Source: an uncultured Saprospiraceae bacterium
GTDB taxonomy: Bacteria; Bacteroidota; Bacteroidia; Chitinophagales; Saprospiraceae
Direction of reading: 5' to 3'
Assembly: GCA_937928045.1 (NCBI GenBank)
Contig: CALFWO010000070.1
Span: 1 to 64,000 of the forward strand
DNA length: 64,000 nt
Program-made: the position numbers and the translations under genes
In this document: one piece after another, positions 26,764 through 35,980 of the stretch
Layout of the letters: each line of letters opens with the position of its first letter
Numbering within the stretch: the stretch's first letter is position 1
Notes under the pieces: generated by a model
Seen by the model: only the letters and a program-made list of their open reading frames with translations
Told to the model about the DNA's origin: nothing
Databases searched by the model: none

Positions 26764-26799
26764 TTTGTTACTTAATTTCGAGCGCAATTTCTAAATTTG
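26764..26799 (+). promoter_or_regulatory. Bacteroidota-type promoter of the desaturase gene
   Basis: A perfect TAnnTTTG -7 element, TAAATTTG at 26792-26799, with TTTG at 26764-26767 as a possible -33 element (24-nt spacing, a little long). The expected start of transcription near 26806 puts the TTG at 26797 inside the promoter, supporting ATG 26833 as the real start. Confidence 0.5.
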
Positions 26800-26832
26800 A
26801 GCATTCTGCCAATTGAGAGCAAAACAATATTT

Positions 26833-27882
26833 ATGCAAAAAGATAACGTTAAAATCAACGAAGAGATTAAAAAATCTTTGAAGAATTGGAGACAGATCGT
26901 TAAGCGTTACCAGAAGCCGAATTGGAAAAAAGCAAGTATCCAGTTAGCGAATTCATTTTTGCCTTATCTGGCGCTTTGGGTTTTGATGTACTTTAGCATG
27001 AGATGGTCGATTTGGATCACGCTGTTACTTGGGATCGTTAATGCATTCTTTTTGGTCAGAATATTTATCATTCAGCATGATTGTGGGCACCAATCATTTT
27101 TCAAATCTAAAAAGCTCAATAATATTGTTGGATTTACTTGTAGCTTCTTTAGTTTTATTCCTTACAAATATTGGGCAAAAATCCACAACTTCCATCATGG
27201 GCATTCTGGCCAAATTGAAACTTGGGATATCGGCGATATTCCCACACTTACGGTTAAGCAATATGAAGAGAAAACCAAATGGGGGAAGTTGGCTTACAGA
27301 ATTTGGAGAAATCCTTTGATTACTTTTGTAGTGGCTCCAATTTATTACATGGTCGTTTCCAATCGCTTTCCAACGATAAAACTGAAAAATTGGAGAAACT
27401 TGATTACGGTTCAGGTAAGAAATAACTTGGCAATAGCCGCAGTATATTTAACATTGGGATATTTCCTAGGCTGGGGTAGATTCCTCTTTATTCAATTTTT
27501 CATCGTCTTTTGTTTTGGTATAATTGCCTTCTGGTTTTTCTATGTTCAACATCAACACGAGCAATCCTACAAACAATGGAAAGACAATTGGGATTATGTT
27601 GTGGCTGCGATCAGAGGGAGTAGTCATTACAAATTGCCTAAAGTTTTTCAATGGCTATCTGGCAATATTGGAATCCATCACATTCATCATTTAAGCAGCC
27701 TAATTCCAAACTACAATTTGGAAAAATGCATGAAGGAAAACCCAATCCTTAACAAACATGTTACCGTTATTACTTTTTGGAAAAGCTTGAAGTTAATGTC
27801 CCACAAACTTTGGGACGAAGAAAGACAAAAGATGATCAGCTTCTCAGAGTACGCGCAGATGAAGATGATGAAAATGGCTTAA
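26833..27882 (+). CDS. Membrane fatty-acid desaturase
   Basis: A 349-residue integral membrane di-iron enzyme that introduces a double bond into an acyl chain. The three histidine boxes are HDCGHQ (from His82), HNFHH (from His118) and HHIHH (from His282), spaced as in delta-9/delta-12 acyl-lipid desaturases. Four hydrophobic helices separate them. ATG 26833 is preferred to the upstream TTG at 26797, which lies in the promoter. It is a stand-alone unit convergent with the glucanotransferase. Likely cold-responsive membrane adjustment, by family knowledge only; regiospecificity is unknown. Confidence 0.9.
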   Translation: MQKDNVKINEEIKKSLKNWRQIVKRYQKPNWKKASIQLANSFLPYLALWVLMYFSMRWSIWITLLLGIVNAFFLVRIFIIQHDCGHQSFFKSKKLNNIVGFTCSFFSFIPYKYWAKIHNFHHGHSGQIETWDIGDIPTLTVKQYEEKTKWGKLAYRIWRNPLITFVVAPIYYMVVSNRFPTIKLKNWRNLITVQVRNNLAIAAVYLTLGYFLGWGRFLFIQFFIVFCFGIIAFWFFYVQHQHEQSYKQWKDNWDYVVAAIRGSSHYKLPKVFQWLSGNIGIHHIHHLSSLIPNYNLEKCMKENPILNKHVTVITFWKSLKLMSHKLWDEERQKMISFSEYAQMKMMKMA

Positions 27883-27949
27883 AGAGTTGAACTTACTAAC
27901 TAGATAAAGTATTTCAGTTTAATAATTCTGGCGGAGCCAACGTTCAACA

Positions 27950-27972
27950 TTTTAAAAGCTTGACTTTTAAAA
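27950..27972. terminator. Inverted repeat between convergent genes
   Basis: TTTTAAAAG-CTTGA-CTTTTAAAA is a perfect 9-bp stem with a 5-nt loop in the 210-bp gap between the desaturase and the glucanotransferase. It is AT-rich with no strong T-run, so terminator function is only likely by position. Confidence 0.35.
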
Positions 27973-28092
27973 AGCAAATTTCAACAAATTTCAAAGGCCA
28001 ATCCGCCCAGAGAATCGCCTTTCAACCAATTTCAACAAAAATATATCCATCATTCTTTGCTTACTTCCGGATGCTAATTTCAATATTAAAAA

Positions 28093-30753
28093 TCACCTCC
28101 CGCTTCCCAATACCATTTCTTTAATTTTCCGATTCAATACTGATGCTTTCATTAATTCCTCAACTGAAAGATGAAATCTAAATCGCCAATAATGTTTTGG
28201 ATTGCTTGGTTCGTTGATTTGCTCTTCAGCGGCTTTTTGTCTTCTCAAATGTTCACTCATACCTACCAAATCTTGGATCGGGAAAATGGCCAACATCGAA
28301 GGAGCGTCAAAATGCTCCTGATTGATTTGTTGTACCATTTGACCAGAACATATCGCTGGAGCAGAACCATATCTTTTTAAATGTTCGTTGAAAAATTGCT
28401 GCGTCGTTTGTGAATCGGATTGCCACCATCCTCTAATCGTAGACATGTCATGACATGATGGTGAGCAAACAGAGAAATAGTCATAATTCCAAGGTTCACC
28501 AAAAGCCGTTTGAGATTTTGACATGCGCTGAATTTCCAAAGGAATAATATTCAATTCATCCATTACACCAGGAACAGAAGCTGGAATCATTCCTAAATCT
28601 TCCCCACAGATCAACATATCGGTAGCTCCTAGTAAGGCTGGTAGTTTTTCTTCCGCTTGATTTTTCCAAAATTCATCATGACGCCGGAAATAATAATCAG
28701 CATAAATTCGATCGAATATATTTTGATGATGATTACCTAATGATTTATAAAAATGAGTTGTATTTAAAGTAATTCGTGGATTGTAGTAACCAGGTTTATT
28801 CGGCTCTTCAATTAGTAATACTTCACTGGCCAAATAAGTAATTGATTTTAATAAATGGATTTGTTCCGGAAATTCCGTTTGAAGTTTTTCTCTAATTGAA
28901 ACTTGTGTTGCGCATTCTTTTTTCAATAAATACATGCCGTTTCCTGAATGGTCCAAAAAGTTAGTCACAACGAATTCACAATCTTTACCGAACAACTGCT
29001 TCATATATTCTTGATGAATATATGGTTTACACCATTGTTCAATATCGCTAGTTAACCCCATTTGTTGGAGTTCAGCTTTACTGTATGGCATCCTTGGATT
29101 AAACAACCCTAAAGTACCTTCGATCTGTTCCAAAGGTACTTGCCAAATTCGAAAAAATCCTAGAATGTGATCGATTCGCAAAGCATCAAAATACTCCGCT
29201 AGTTTTTGCATTCTTTTTTGCCACCACAGATAATTGTCCTTCGCCATTTCCTCCCAATTATATGTCGGAAATCCCCAGTTTTGACCTAAGATTGCATAAT
29301 CGTCAGGCGGCGCTCCGGCTTGCTCATTCATATTATACAAATGTGGAGCAACCCAAGCATCTGCACTATACCGATATATTCCTATTGGTAAATCACCTTT
29401 CAATACGACTTTTTTATTTCTTGCGTAAGCTTTCGCCTCTTTAAGTTGTTTGTCAGCAATATATTGAAGAAAAAAATAGAAGGTGATCGATCTATAAGAT
29501 TTACTTTTGGAATTACACAGTTTTAAAATTTCCTTTGGGTCGTAGTTTGAATATTTTGGCCAAACATTAAAATTCGGCGTTTGGTATTCATCTCTTAAAT
29601 GTGAAAATGCAGCATAAGGAACCAGCCATACTTTGTTTGCTTTGAAAAATTCTTTGTAAGCTTTTGATGCAAAAATGGTTGTAGATTCTTGCTCAAAAAG
29701 TATTTGTAAAAAATGGAATTTACCATTTAAGACTTGCTCAAAATCAACTTGGGATAATTTATTCAATGCTTTCCTTTCCTTGTTGTACTGATCTTGGTCT
29801 TTTTTCCTTTTAAACTTTGCAATGGCATCTATATTTATATAAATAGGATGCAATGCATAAACAGATATTGCAGCATAGGGATAACTATCAGTCCAAGTTT
29901 TAGTCGCTATGGTATCATTGACAGGAAGTACCTGAATAATTTTCATTTCAGTTTCAGAGGCCCAATCTGAAAGGGATTTTATATCTAAAAATTCTCCTAT
30001 ACCATATCCTTGTTCACTACGCTGGGAGAATACTGGAATAGCGATTCCAGCCGCCCTCCACCAATTGCTATCATATCGGAAACCGTCATCATTCAATAGT
30101 AGTAAATTTCCTTTTGTTGTTGAGAAACTGACCAACTTCCGTCTATTATCTCCAGACTCCCATTGAATGATCTTATTAGATTTTCGATCACAAAGGACAT
30201 ATTTATATTCTATATTAATCAAATTAGAATCTGCCGAAATTTCTTTATTGTAAACTGGAAATTCCAAAGCGTCTAATGCAACAGGTTTTTCCCAACTCCC
30301 TAAAAACGAAGTGTTTCCTACCACTGCTGGATACAACTCCGAAGCCAAATTCGGAATGGTCAGTTGAAATTTAATTTGATTTTGTGACTTGAGCTTAGTT
30401 TTGGAGGCTTTTCTTTTTTCCGATTTTAAAAATACTTCTGTGAAAGCTGCAGCCCTAAAAATATTGGACTTGTCTCCTTTGGCTTTCCATTGATCATGAA
30501 TAATAACTTGCTTATGAGACTTGGCTATTTTTAATTTTCGATGCTTACCTGATTCGAATTGATGAATTCCTTTTTCTTGAATGGCATAGCGATAATGCAA
30601 CTCGTTTGATTTAATTTCAATATTAGCCATCCAATTGACTCCATCAAATGTGTGCAAATCTATTCGATGTTCTTTCTTTTTGTCGTCAATTAAATCGATA
30701 ATTAAACCTTGTCCGTAAGACGTTCTATAATGGATATGAAATTGAATGGTCAT
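28093..30753 (-). CDS. malQ: 4-alpha-glucanotransferase (GH77, DPE2-like) with starch-binding CBM20 domains
   Basis: An 886-residue cytoplasmic amylomaltase that disproportionates maltodextrins or glycogen-derived glucans. Residues ~1-100 and ~125-225 look like two CBM20 modules (the second with VVGNTSFLGSWEKPVALDAL). The GH77 domain begins around residue 240 (RAAGIAIPVFSQRSEQGYGI). Catalytic regions are ALRIDHILGFFRIW (nucleophile Asp), LICGEDLGMIPASV (acid/base Glu) and SPSCHDMSTIRGWW. This two-CBM20 plus GH77 arrangement is that of plant DPE2 and Bacteroidota MalQ enzymes. It is monocistronic, with its own promoter and an operator-like palindrome upstream. Confidence 0.93.
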   Translation of the reverse strand: MTIQFHIHYRTSYGQGLIIDLIDDKKKEHRIDLHTFDGVNWMANIEIKSNELHYRYAIQEKGIHQFESGKHRKLKIAKSHKQVIIHDQWKAKGDKSNIFRAAAFTEVFLKSEKRKASKTKLKSQNQIKFQLTIPNLASELYPAVVGNTSFLGSWEKPVALDALEFPVYNKEISADSNLINIEYKYVLCDRKSNKIIQWESGDNRRKLVSFSTTKGNLLLLNDDGFRYDSNWWRAAGIAIPVFSQRSEQGYGIGEFLDIKSLSDWASETEMKIIQVLPVNDTIATKTWTDSYPYAAISVYALHPIYINIDAIAKFKRKKDQDQYNKERKALNKLSQVDFEQVLNGKFHFLQILFEQESTTIFASKAYKEFFKANKVWLVPYAAFSHLRDEYQTPNFNVWPKYSNYDPKEILKLCNSKSKSYRSITFYFFLQYIADKQLKEAKAYARNKKVVLKGDLPIGIYRYSADAWVAPHLYNMNEQAGAPPDDYAILGQNWGFPTYNWEEMAKDNYLWWQKRMQKLAEYFDALRIDHILGFFRIWQVPLEQIEGTLGLFNPRMPYSKAELQQMGLTSDIEQWCKPYIHQEYMKQLFGKDCEFVVTNFLDHSGNGMYLLKKECATQVSIREKLQTEFPEQIHLLKSITYLASEVLLIEEPNKPGYYNPRITLNTTHFYKSLGNHHQNIFDRIYADYYFRRHDEFWKNQAEEKLPALLGATDMLICGEDLGMIPASVPGVMDELNIIPLEIQRMSKSQTAFGEPWNYDYFSVCSPSCHDMSTIRGWWQSDSQTTQQFFNEHLKRYGSAPAICSGQMVQQINQEHFDAPSMLAIFPIQDLVGMSEHLRRQKAAEEQINEPSNPKHYWRFRFHLSVEELMKASVLNRKIKEMVLGSGR

Positions 30754-30771
30754 CTATGCTTGTTTGAACAC

Positions 30772-30804
30772 GAAATGTAAGGGCAATCTTTTATAATTGC
30801 CAAA
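30772..30804 (-). promoter_or_regulatory. Promoter of malQ with an operator-like palindrome
   Basis: On the minus strand TTTG (30804-30801) and TACATTTC (30779-30772, one mismatch to TAnnTTTG) are 21 nt apart, 19 nt upstream of the ATG. Between them lies a perfect inverted repeat GGCAAT-N8-ATTGCC (30782-30801), well placed for a repressor site. Confidence 0.45.
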
Positions 30805-30857
30805 TGGAAGTGAATATTTCAAAAGAAATTTGCTTCAAAGACATTCAGTGTGCTTAC

Positions 30858-30900
30858 AAAAAAACCTGAATCACTGGCATAAGGAATCCAGTAATTCAGG
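30858..30900 (-). terminator. Rho-independent terminator after the CBS gene
   Basis: On the minus strand a 13-bp stem with one mismatch (CCTGAATTACTGG ... CCAGTGATTCAGG, 30900-30865) is followed at once by seven T (30864-30858). It lies about 43 nt beyond the stop of the CBS-domain gene. Confidence 0.85.
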
Positions 30901-30942
30901 CAATTGTAGCTTCAACGGTGTCTCGTTGATAATGGGTGTGGG

Positions 30943-31377
30943 TCACCCTACGTGCTCTTCGAAAATCTCAGGTCTGACCACTGAGTCCGTATACTCTTTT
31001 TTGTAGGAGTATCGCAAGATATCATACGATGTAACTACTCCTTTGAGTTCTCCCCTCAGATTTACAACTGGTAGGGCATGAAATCTGTTGTCTAGGAAAA
31101 GTTCGGCAGCAGTACCGACTTTATCCTTGGGTGTGATTTTTATATAATTTGGATTCATGACATCTCTTACGGAGAGATGTTCATTCTTGCTGTTTTGTTC
31201 CTTTTGCTTCCATAGGTCATAGGTGGTAATTAAACCAACTAATTTTCCTTTGTCAACTACAGGAACATGGTGAGTTCTATTTCCAGCGAGGATTCTGGAA
31301 ACCTCATTTAGACTTTGTTGAGGAGTTACAGTGACCACGTTTTTGGTCATGATTCTACGGACTTCTTCATTCATCAT
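30943..31377 (-). CDS. CBS-pair domain protein
   Basis: A 144-residue protein made of two CBS motifs (MTKNVVTVTPQQSLNEVSRI with HHVPVVDKGKLVGLITTYDL, and VMNPNYIKITPKDKVGTAAE with FHALPVVNLRGELKGVVTSY). Such stand-alone pairs bind adenine nucleotides and act as energy or ligand sensors. No effector domain is fused. It is divergent from the binding-protein gene at 31632 and ends with a strong terminator. Partner unknown. Confidence 0.9.
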   Translation of the reverse strand: MMNEEVRRIMTKNVVTVTPQQSLNEVSRILAGNRTHHVPVVDKGKLVGLITTYDLWKQKEQNSKNEHLSVRDVMNPNYIKITPKDKVGTAAELFLDNRFHALPVVNLRGELKGVVTSYDILRYSYKKEYTDSVVRPEIFEEHVG

Positions 31378-31631
31378 TGGCTAGACGATTTTAGTGATTT
31401 GCGATTATATGTCTAATTTATATTAAAATCTTTAAAATATCAATTATTCGGTATAAAATATGGTAAAAATGTAAAAATGCATTTTAAAAGAAGGTTTATT
31501 TAAATTCATTCGAAATGAATGATTTTGGAGCACTGTATCCGAATTGAAAGTGTTCAACCAAGGTCAAGCTGGCTAAAAGACCTTTAAAGTATCATAGGCC
31601 TATCCAGCCCAACTTTTTCTATATTAGCTTT

Positions 31632-32492
31632 ATGAAAATGACCAGCATTCGGCTCGGTGGGGTTCCCGAACATTTTAATCTTCCAATCCATTTAGCTAAA
31701 GACAATAATGAATTTGCGAATCGTGGAGTTGATCTTCATTGGACGACTTTTAAAGGTGGAACTGGTCAAATGACCAAGGCCCTGAGAGATGGCGAAGTTG
31801 ATGCTTGCGTTTTGCTTACTGAGGGGATTATCAAAGACATTATCGCTGGGAATGAAGCCAAGATAATTTCTGTTTATGTCAATACTCCATTGATCTGGGG
31901 GATTCATACCGGAGCGAGAAACGAGTTAAGACATCATGCTGAGGTATACGATAAGAGAATAGGGATTAGTCGTTTTGGATCCGGATCTCACCTGATGCCT
32001 ATTGTTGATGCTACTACTCAAGAACGCGTAATTGACAACAGCCAATTTCAGATTATTAAAAACTTGGAAGGAGCTTTGACTTCTCTGGAGAATCTAGAAA
32101 CGGATGTTTTCTATTGGGAAAAATATACCACCAAGCCATTTGTAGACGCTGGACAATTGAGAAGAGTAGGACAATTCCTTTCGCCTTGGCCTTGCTTCGT
32201 AATTGCGGCTAGGAATGAAATATTGGAAAAATCACCAGAGGCAATCATTCGAATGTTGCGGACTATTCATGATGCTACCGACCAGTTCATGCAGTTGCCA
32301 AATGCGATCGATTTGGTGAGTAAGCAATTTGGACAGAAGCCTAAGGATGTCGAGCGTTGGTACCACGCTACGGAGTGGGCGATCCATGGCTGGGTTTCTG
32401 AGAAAATGATTCAGTCGGTATTATTCAATTTAAGAACTGCAAATATTATTGCTGAGGATGCTGATATTCCGGAGTTGATTTGGCGGAGGTAA
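31632..32492 (+). CDS. Cytoplasmic periplasmic-binding-protein-like protein (NMT1/Ca3427 type)
   Basis: A 286-residue two-lobe binding-protein fold: GVPEHFNLPIHLAKDNNEF, then FKGGTGQMTKALRDGEVDAC and LLTEGIIKDIIAGNEAK, matching the NMT1/ThiY/SsuA-like family. Unlike transport components it has no signal peptide or lipobox, and no ABC transporter genes adjoin it. It resembles the soluble fungal Ca3427 group. It may bind a pyrimidine-like or other small metabolite in the cytoplasm, or be an enzyme like Thi5/NMT1; neither can be shown here. It is convergent with the radical SAM gene, 2 nt apart. Confidence 0.75.
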   Translation: MKMTSIRLGGVPEHFNLPIHLAKDNNEFANRGVDLHWTTFKGGTGQMTKALRDGEVDACVLLTEGIIKDIIAGNEAKIISVYVNTPLIWGIHTGARNELRHHAEVYDKRIGISRFGSGSHLMPIVDATTQERVIDNSQFQIIKNLEGALTSLENLETDVFYWEKYTTKPFVDAGQLRRVGQFLSPWPCFVIAARNEILEKSPEAIIRMLRTIHDATDQFMQLPNAIDLVSKQFGQKPKDVERWYHATEWAIHGWVSEKMIQSVLFNLRTANIIAEDADIPELIWRR

Positions 32493-32494
32493 TT

Positions 32495-33655
32495 TTATAA
32501 CACAATCCCAATTACTTTGCAATTTTCATTTCTTAGTTGATCTAACTTGGCGAGTTCTCCTAGGTACTTCCCCCAAAGATGAGACCAATCTTCCCGATTC
32601 ATATAATCAATGCAAACCTGGAATTTTGCTATAACCCTTTCAGAAATATTTTCCTTTCTCATCCAAATAAATAGAGACTCGAATGCTTTTGCAATCGCTA
32701 ACTTCTGTTCCTTCGGAAATATTTGAATATTATAAAAATTCGGCCGTTCCAAAATATTTAAATAAATTTCTTCAGGTTGGATGAATTTGTTCTGGACTAA
32801 TTCCATATACATTTTGGGAAGATGTTTCATGTTTAGAACAGATACTGTAGGAGATATTTTAAAGTCGATATGGGAAAGCGTTTTTATTTTTGCTCGGTTT
32901 TCAATGACAACATTCCAATCCATTTCTTTGCGCACGTATTCTCCTAATGGACCAGTGCCATCTATGCTGGCCATTAATTCAATATTGGAAAATTGAGTCC
33001 ACAATTTTAAAACATCCCATTGCTTAAAACTCAGTTTTGAAAAGTTAGTATTGTACCTTAAAAGCAATTCAGTATTCCCATTAGCAATCAACCATTCCAA
33101 AAGCAAATAATGTTCTTCCGTGACCAATGGTTCACCTCCAGCAATATAAATTTCTTTAGCGTTTTTTAATCCTGATCCGCATTTTTTTATGAATAAATCA
33201 AAATCTTTAATGTTCTTTATGATGGCCTTTTCTCCAATATTTCTTCCCAATATTTTAGCATCCTGAAACCACTTGGAACTGGCGCCATGCCAACAAGTTC
33301 GACATCTAAAGTTGCAAACGTTAGAAAATCTTATATCGAAATAAAATGGTTGTTGCTGTTTTTTCCAATCTGAGTGTTGATACTTCTCATGAGTTTCCAA
33401 TCGCATACTTTTTCCCCCAGCAGCCTCAACATGTATACATTGAGCACAACGTTTATCAGGAATTCCCGCAGTGAATTTTTCTCGGAGCTTGTTAATAGAT
33501 TCCCCATTCCAAATATCGTCCAAGCTATCTTCATTAATATCACCAAAAGGAATATTTGCAACACAACATGCTTTGGCCTTACCATGATCACCAATGTGTA
33601 GGTGAATCCAGGGCATGAGGCAGTAGGGGAGGTCATTGGAAGTGTTGTCAAACAT
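32495..33655 (-). CDS. Radical SAM protein with N-terminal twitch/SPASM-like domain
   Basis: A 386-residue protein. The radical SAM cluster motif is Cys114-x3-Cys118-x2-Cys121 (VCNFRCRTCWHG). Ahead of it is a cysteine-bearing domain (Cys12, 35, 36, 70, 73; YCLMPWIHLHIGDHGKAKAC) like a SPASM/twitch auxiliary-cluster domain placed at the N-terminus. The IAGGEPLV stretch is the typical GGEP motif. No precursor-peptide gene is obvious beside it, so it may act on a protein, peptide or sugar elsewhere. Related twitch enzymes occur in surface-glycan and RiPP contexts. Confidence 0.85.
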   Translation of the reverse strand: MFDNTSNDLPYCLMPWIHLHIGDHGKAKACCVANIPFGDINEDSLDDIWNGESINKLREKFTAGIPDKRCAQCIHVEAAGGKSMRLETHEKYQHSDWKKQQQPFYFDIRFSNVCNFRCRTCWHGASSKWFQDAKILGRNIGEKAIIKNIKDFDLFIKKCGSGLKNAKEIYIAGGEPLVTEEHYLLLEWLIANGNTELLLRYNTNFSKLSFKQWDVLKLWTQFSNIELMASIDGTGPLGEYVRKEMDWNVVIENRAKIKTLSHIDFKISPTVSVLNMKHLPKMYMELVQNKFIQPEEIYLNILERPNFYNIQIFPKEQKLAIAKAFESLFIWMRKENISERVIAKFQVCIDYMNREDWSHLWGKYLGELAKLDQLRNENCKVIGIVL

Positions 33656-33785
33656 ATATTACTGAATATATTCAGAAACAAATGTAGTGAATAACTAAGT
33701 AGCCAAGGCCATTTAAATTATTAGCGAAAAGATTGTAACAAATGAAAAATATGAAACAATTGTGATAATCGGTAAGAAGATAAAT

Positions 33786-33818
33786 CTTCGCGTCGGGTTT
33801 TAACAACCCCACGCGAAG
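33786..33818 (-). terminator. Hairpin terminator after the VIT-domain gene
   Basis: CTTCGCGTCGGGTT-TTAAC-AACCCCACGCGAAG forms a 14-bp stem with one mismatch, 18 nt past the stop codon of the minus-strand gene. The T-run after it is weak, so it may be rho-independent or an mRNA-stabilising hairpin. Confidence 0.65.
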
Positions 33819-33835
33819 AAATTATTTTGATAGCT

Positions 33836-35980
33836 TTATTTTCCTAACAGTGATAGTTTGTGAATGTAGTTTCTTTTCCCATTGTTAATCGAGAAAAGAT
33901 AAATTCCAGAGGTTAATTTTGCGCCGTTTTCATCTTGGCCATTCCAAGTGAAAATATATTTATTGTCTTCCGAAGCTACAACCTCGGAGAAGAGCTTGAT
34001 GCGTTTTCCAAGCAAGTCGTAGATGGCAACTTCGCTCAGGTCACCTTCAATGTTTTCTTCAAATGAAACTTCAATTTTTACAAAGTCAATAAAAGGATTT
34101 GGATAAGCTTCTACCGAAATGTCATATTCATTTTTATTTGTGGTGCTGATAAATATATCTGATCCAACTTCCCAGCAATTCGCGCAGAATTCACCACCAT
34201 TTTCTAAATCTAAAGCGAGGAATGCTGTGTGCTCTGATAAGACACGTTCTTCGATACTCATGTTTACGATTTCCTGAATATCAGATCCAGAATTCACCTG
34301 GCCTTCCAAAAATGAAATTTCATTACCAACCCACATCTCGCGCAGTAGGGTATCGGATGTTGATACTGTACTCTCTGAGATCCAATCTTCTTCGTAAACA
34401 AAACCATTGATGTCTTGTCCGGAAAATTCTATTTCCATTGGAAATTCGCCCAAATATTTTCCAACTTGAACGATGGGCTTATTTGGGTTTACCAGCTTAT
34501 CGGTTACTTGGTGTCTTGAATAACTAAAGCCTTGATCCATTTTGACATGCAAATCATATTGTTGAGGTTTGTAAAATTGGCTTTCAAAAATGTTTTCACA
34601 AATGCTCCAAACATTGAGACCTCCCTCAAACATACTCTCATAACTTCCATGGGTGTAGTTGGCCAATTTTTGATAAAATGCGCTGTGGTTTGTTGTTAAA
34701 AATTGTGCCTCTCCCCAATTGTCATATACAATGAAATTTTCAGTCTGAACATCGATTACATGGATGCTTAAAGGCGCAGTTCCAATTTCTTCTAAAAGTT
34801 CCTCCGCTTTACTTTCAGAAGACCAATAAGCTATTTGATCGCTGGAAGAAAGTAAAACAATATCAATCGGAACATCTTCTAATTTAGCTTCGGATATCGC
34901 TGCTTTGAGAATTTCGTATGTGTTTTCACCACCGGATTCATAACCTACAAAATTTTCAACATTTAATGGAGAAATAGAAGACCATTGATCATTTAGAAAA
35001 TTTAATTGACCATTAAAATAGCCGCACTTAAACTCATTTCCAGCCAAGTCCAATTTGGTCATTGCCTTTTTTACAGCACTTAATATAGTCTCTTGATCGT
35101 GGTTCGTGTTTTGATTGTGTATGTCCAAAAGTAGCATCGCTTTTTTCCCTGTTTGAACTTCTGCTGTCATTGGAGGAAGATAGGCCAGCTGGTAAAAATT
35201 ATCGTTGACATCATTTAATTTTCCTACATAATGATTTCCATTTGCAAAAGGTGCATCTACTTCGTAAGTGATCGGTAACGCCAGATCTGAACCTGCCAAT
35301 TCAGCAATTTCAATTTCACCAAAAACAGGATCTATGGCACTAATAAACTCTTTGTCTGAAATTCCTTCTAGTCTTGGATTACTCCATTCGCTATTTGGAA
35401 TATGAATGATTTTAACTTTATCGATCTGATTTACAGATGTTCTAATAATTTCGAGGGGAAGCCAAGTAGCTATTTTTTCAGCATCCCAATCGTTGGGACT
35501 CAAGTAAGCAATTTTAATTTTTCTTTCTTCTCCAGGAACCAAAGGGAAAATTCTAATTTGATAATTGGATGCTCCTTTGCGATATAGAATAGATGGATCT
35601 CGGTTTCGATCCACAATATCCTCATAGGTTTGCCATGCCTTGGAAATATCATAAACATCCGCTTGTACAATTATTTGCCCATCCGGCATCCAAAGCCATG
35701 AATCATGAATAATGGATCCTTTTGGCAAATTGAAATCAAGAATTATTTCGGCATTATCTACTCCTGCTAATACGCCTTCATCTGAAATGGTTAAGTATAG
35801 TCCAACCTCAGTGTACGCTCCTTTGGGTTCCAGGCTAATAGTAGCCTCTCTGATATTTCCGGTTTCATTGTAGAAACTCCACCATTGGTCAGGGTCCTGA
35901 ACTTTTAATAAATTTTGAGAACATAAATTGCTGCTAACGAAGAGTATCAATAATGCGAAGGTTTGGGTAAGGCTTTTCAT
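33836..35980 (-). CDS. VIT-domain protein with T9SS type A sorting domain
   Basis: A 714-residue secreted protein. The signal peptide is MKSLTQTFALLILFVSS. Residues ~25-165 form a VIT (inter-alpha-trypsin-inhibitor) domain (AKAWQTYEDIV-like KAWQTYEDIVDRNRDPSIL and FPLVPGEERKIKIAYLSP). A von Willebrand A-like domain follows (KKAMLLLDIHNQNTNHDQE), but its metal-site motif reads DIHNQN rather than DxSxS, so metal binding is doubtful. The C-terminus is a T9SS type A domain (AYPNPFIDFVKIEV to NYIHKLSLL). It should be cell-surface exposed, possibly adhesive. It is monocistronic with a hairpin after it. Confidence 0.87.
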   Translation of the reverse strand: MKSLTQTFALLILFVSSNLCSQNLLKVQDPDQWWSFYNETGNIREATISLEPKGAYTEVGLYLTISDEGVLAGVDNAEIILDFNLPKGSIIHDSWLWMPDGQIIVQADVYDISKAWQTYEDIVDRNRDPSILYRKGASNYQIRIFPLVPGEERKIKIAYLSPNDWDAEKIATWLPLEIIRTSVNQIDKVKIIHIPNSEWSNPRLEGISDKEFISAIDPVFGEIEIAELAGSDLALPITYEVDAPFANGNHYVGKLNDVNDNFYQLAYLPPMTAEVQTGKKAMLLLDIHNQNTNHDQETILSAVKKAMTKLDLAGNEFKCGYFNGQLNFLNDQWSSISPLNVENFVGYESGGENTYEILKAAISEAKLEDVPIDIVLLSSSDQIAYWSSESKAEELLEEIGTAPLSIHVIDVQTENFIVYDNWGEAQFLTTNHSAFYQKLANYTHGSYESMFEGGLNVWSICENIFESQFYKPQQYDLHVKMDQGFSYSRHQVTDKLVNPNKPIVQVGKYLGEFPMEIEFSGQDINGFVYEEDWISESTVSTSDTLLREMWVGNEISFLEGQVNSGSDIQEIVNMSIEERVLSEHTAFLALDLENGGEFCANCWEVGSDIFISTTNKNEYDISVEAYPNPFIDFVKIEVSFEENIEGDLSEVAIYDLLGKRIKLFSEVVASEDNKYIFTWNGQDENGAKLTSGIYLFSINNGKRNYIHKLSLLGK

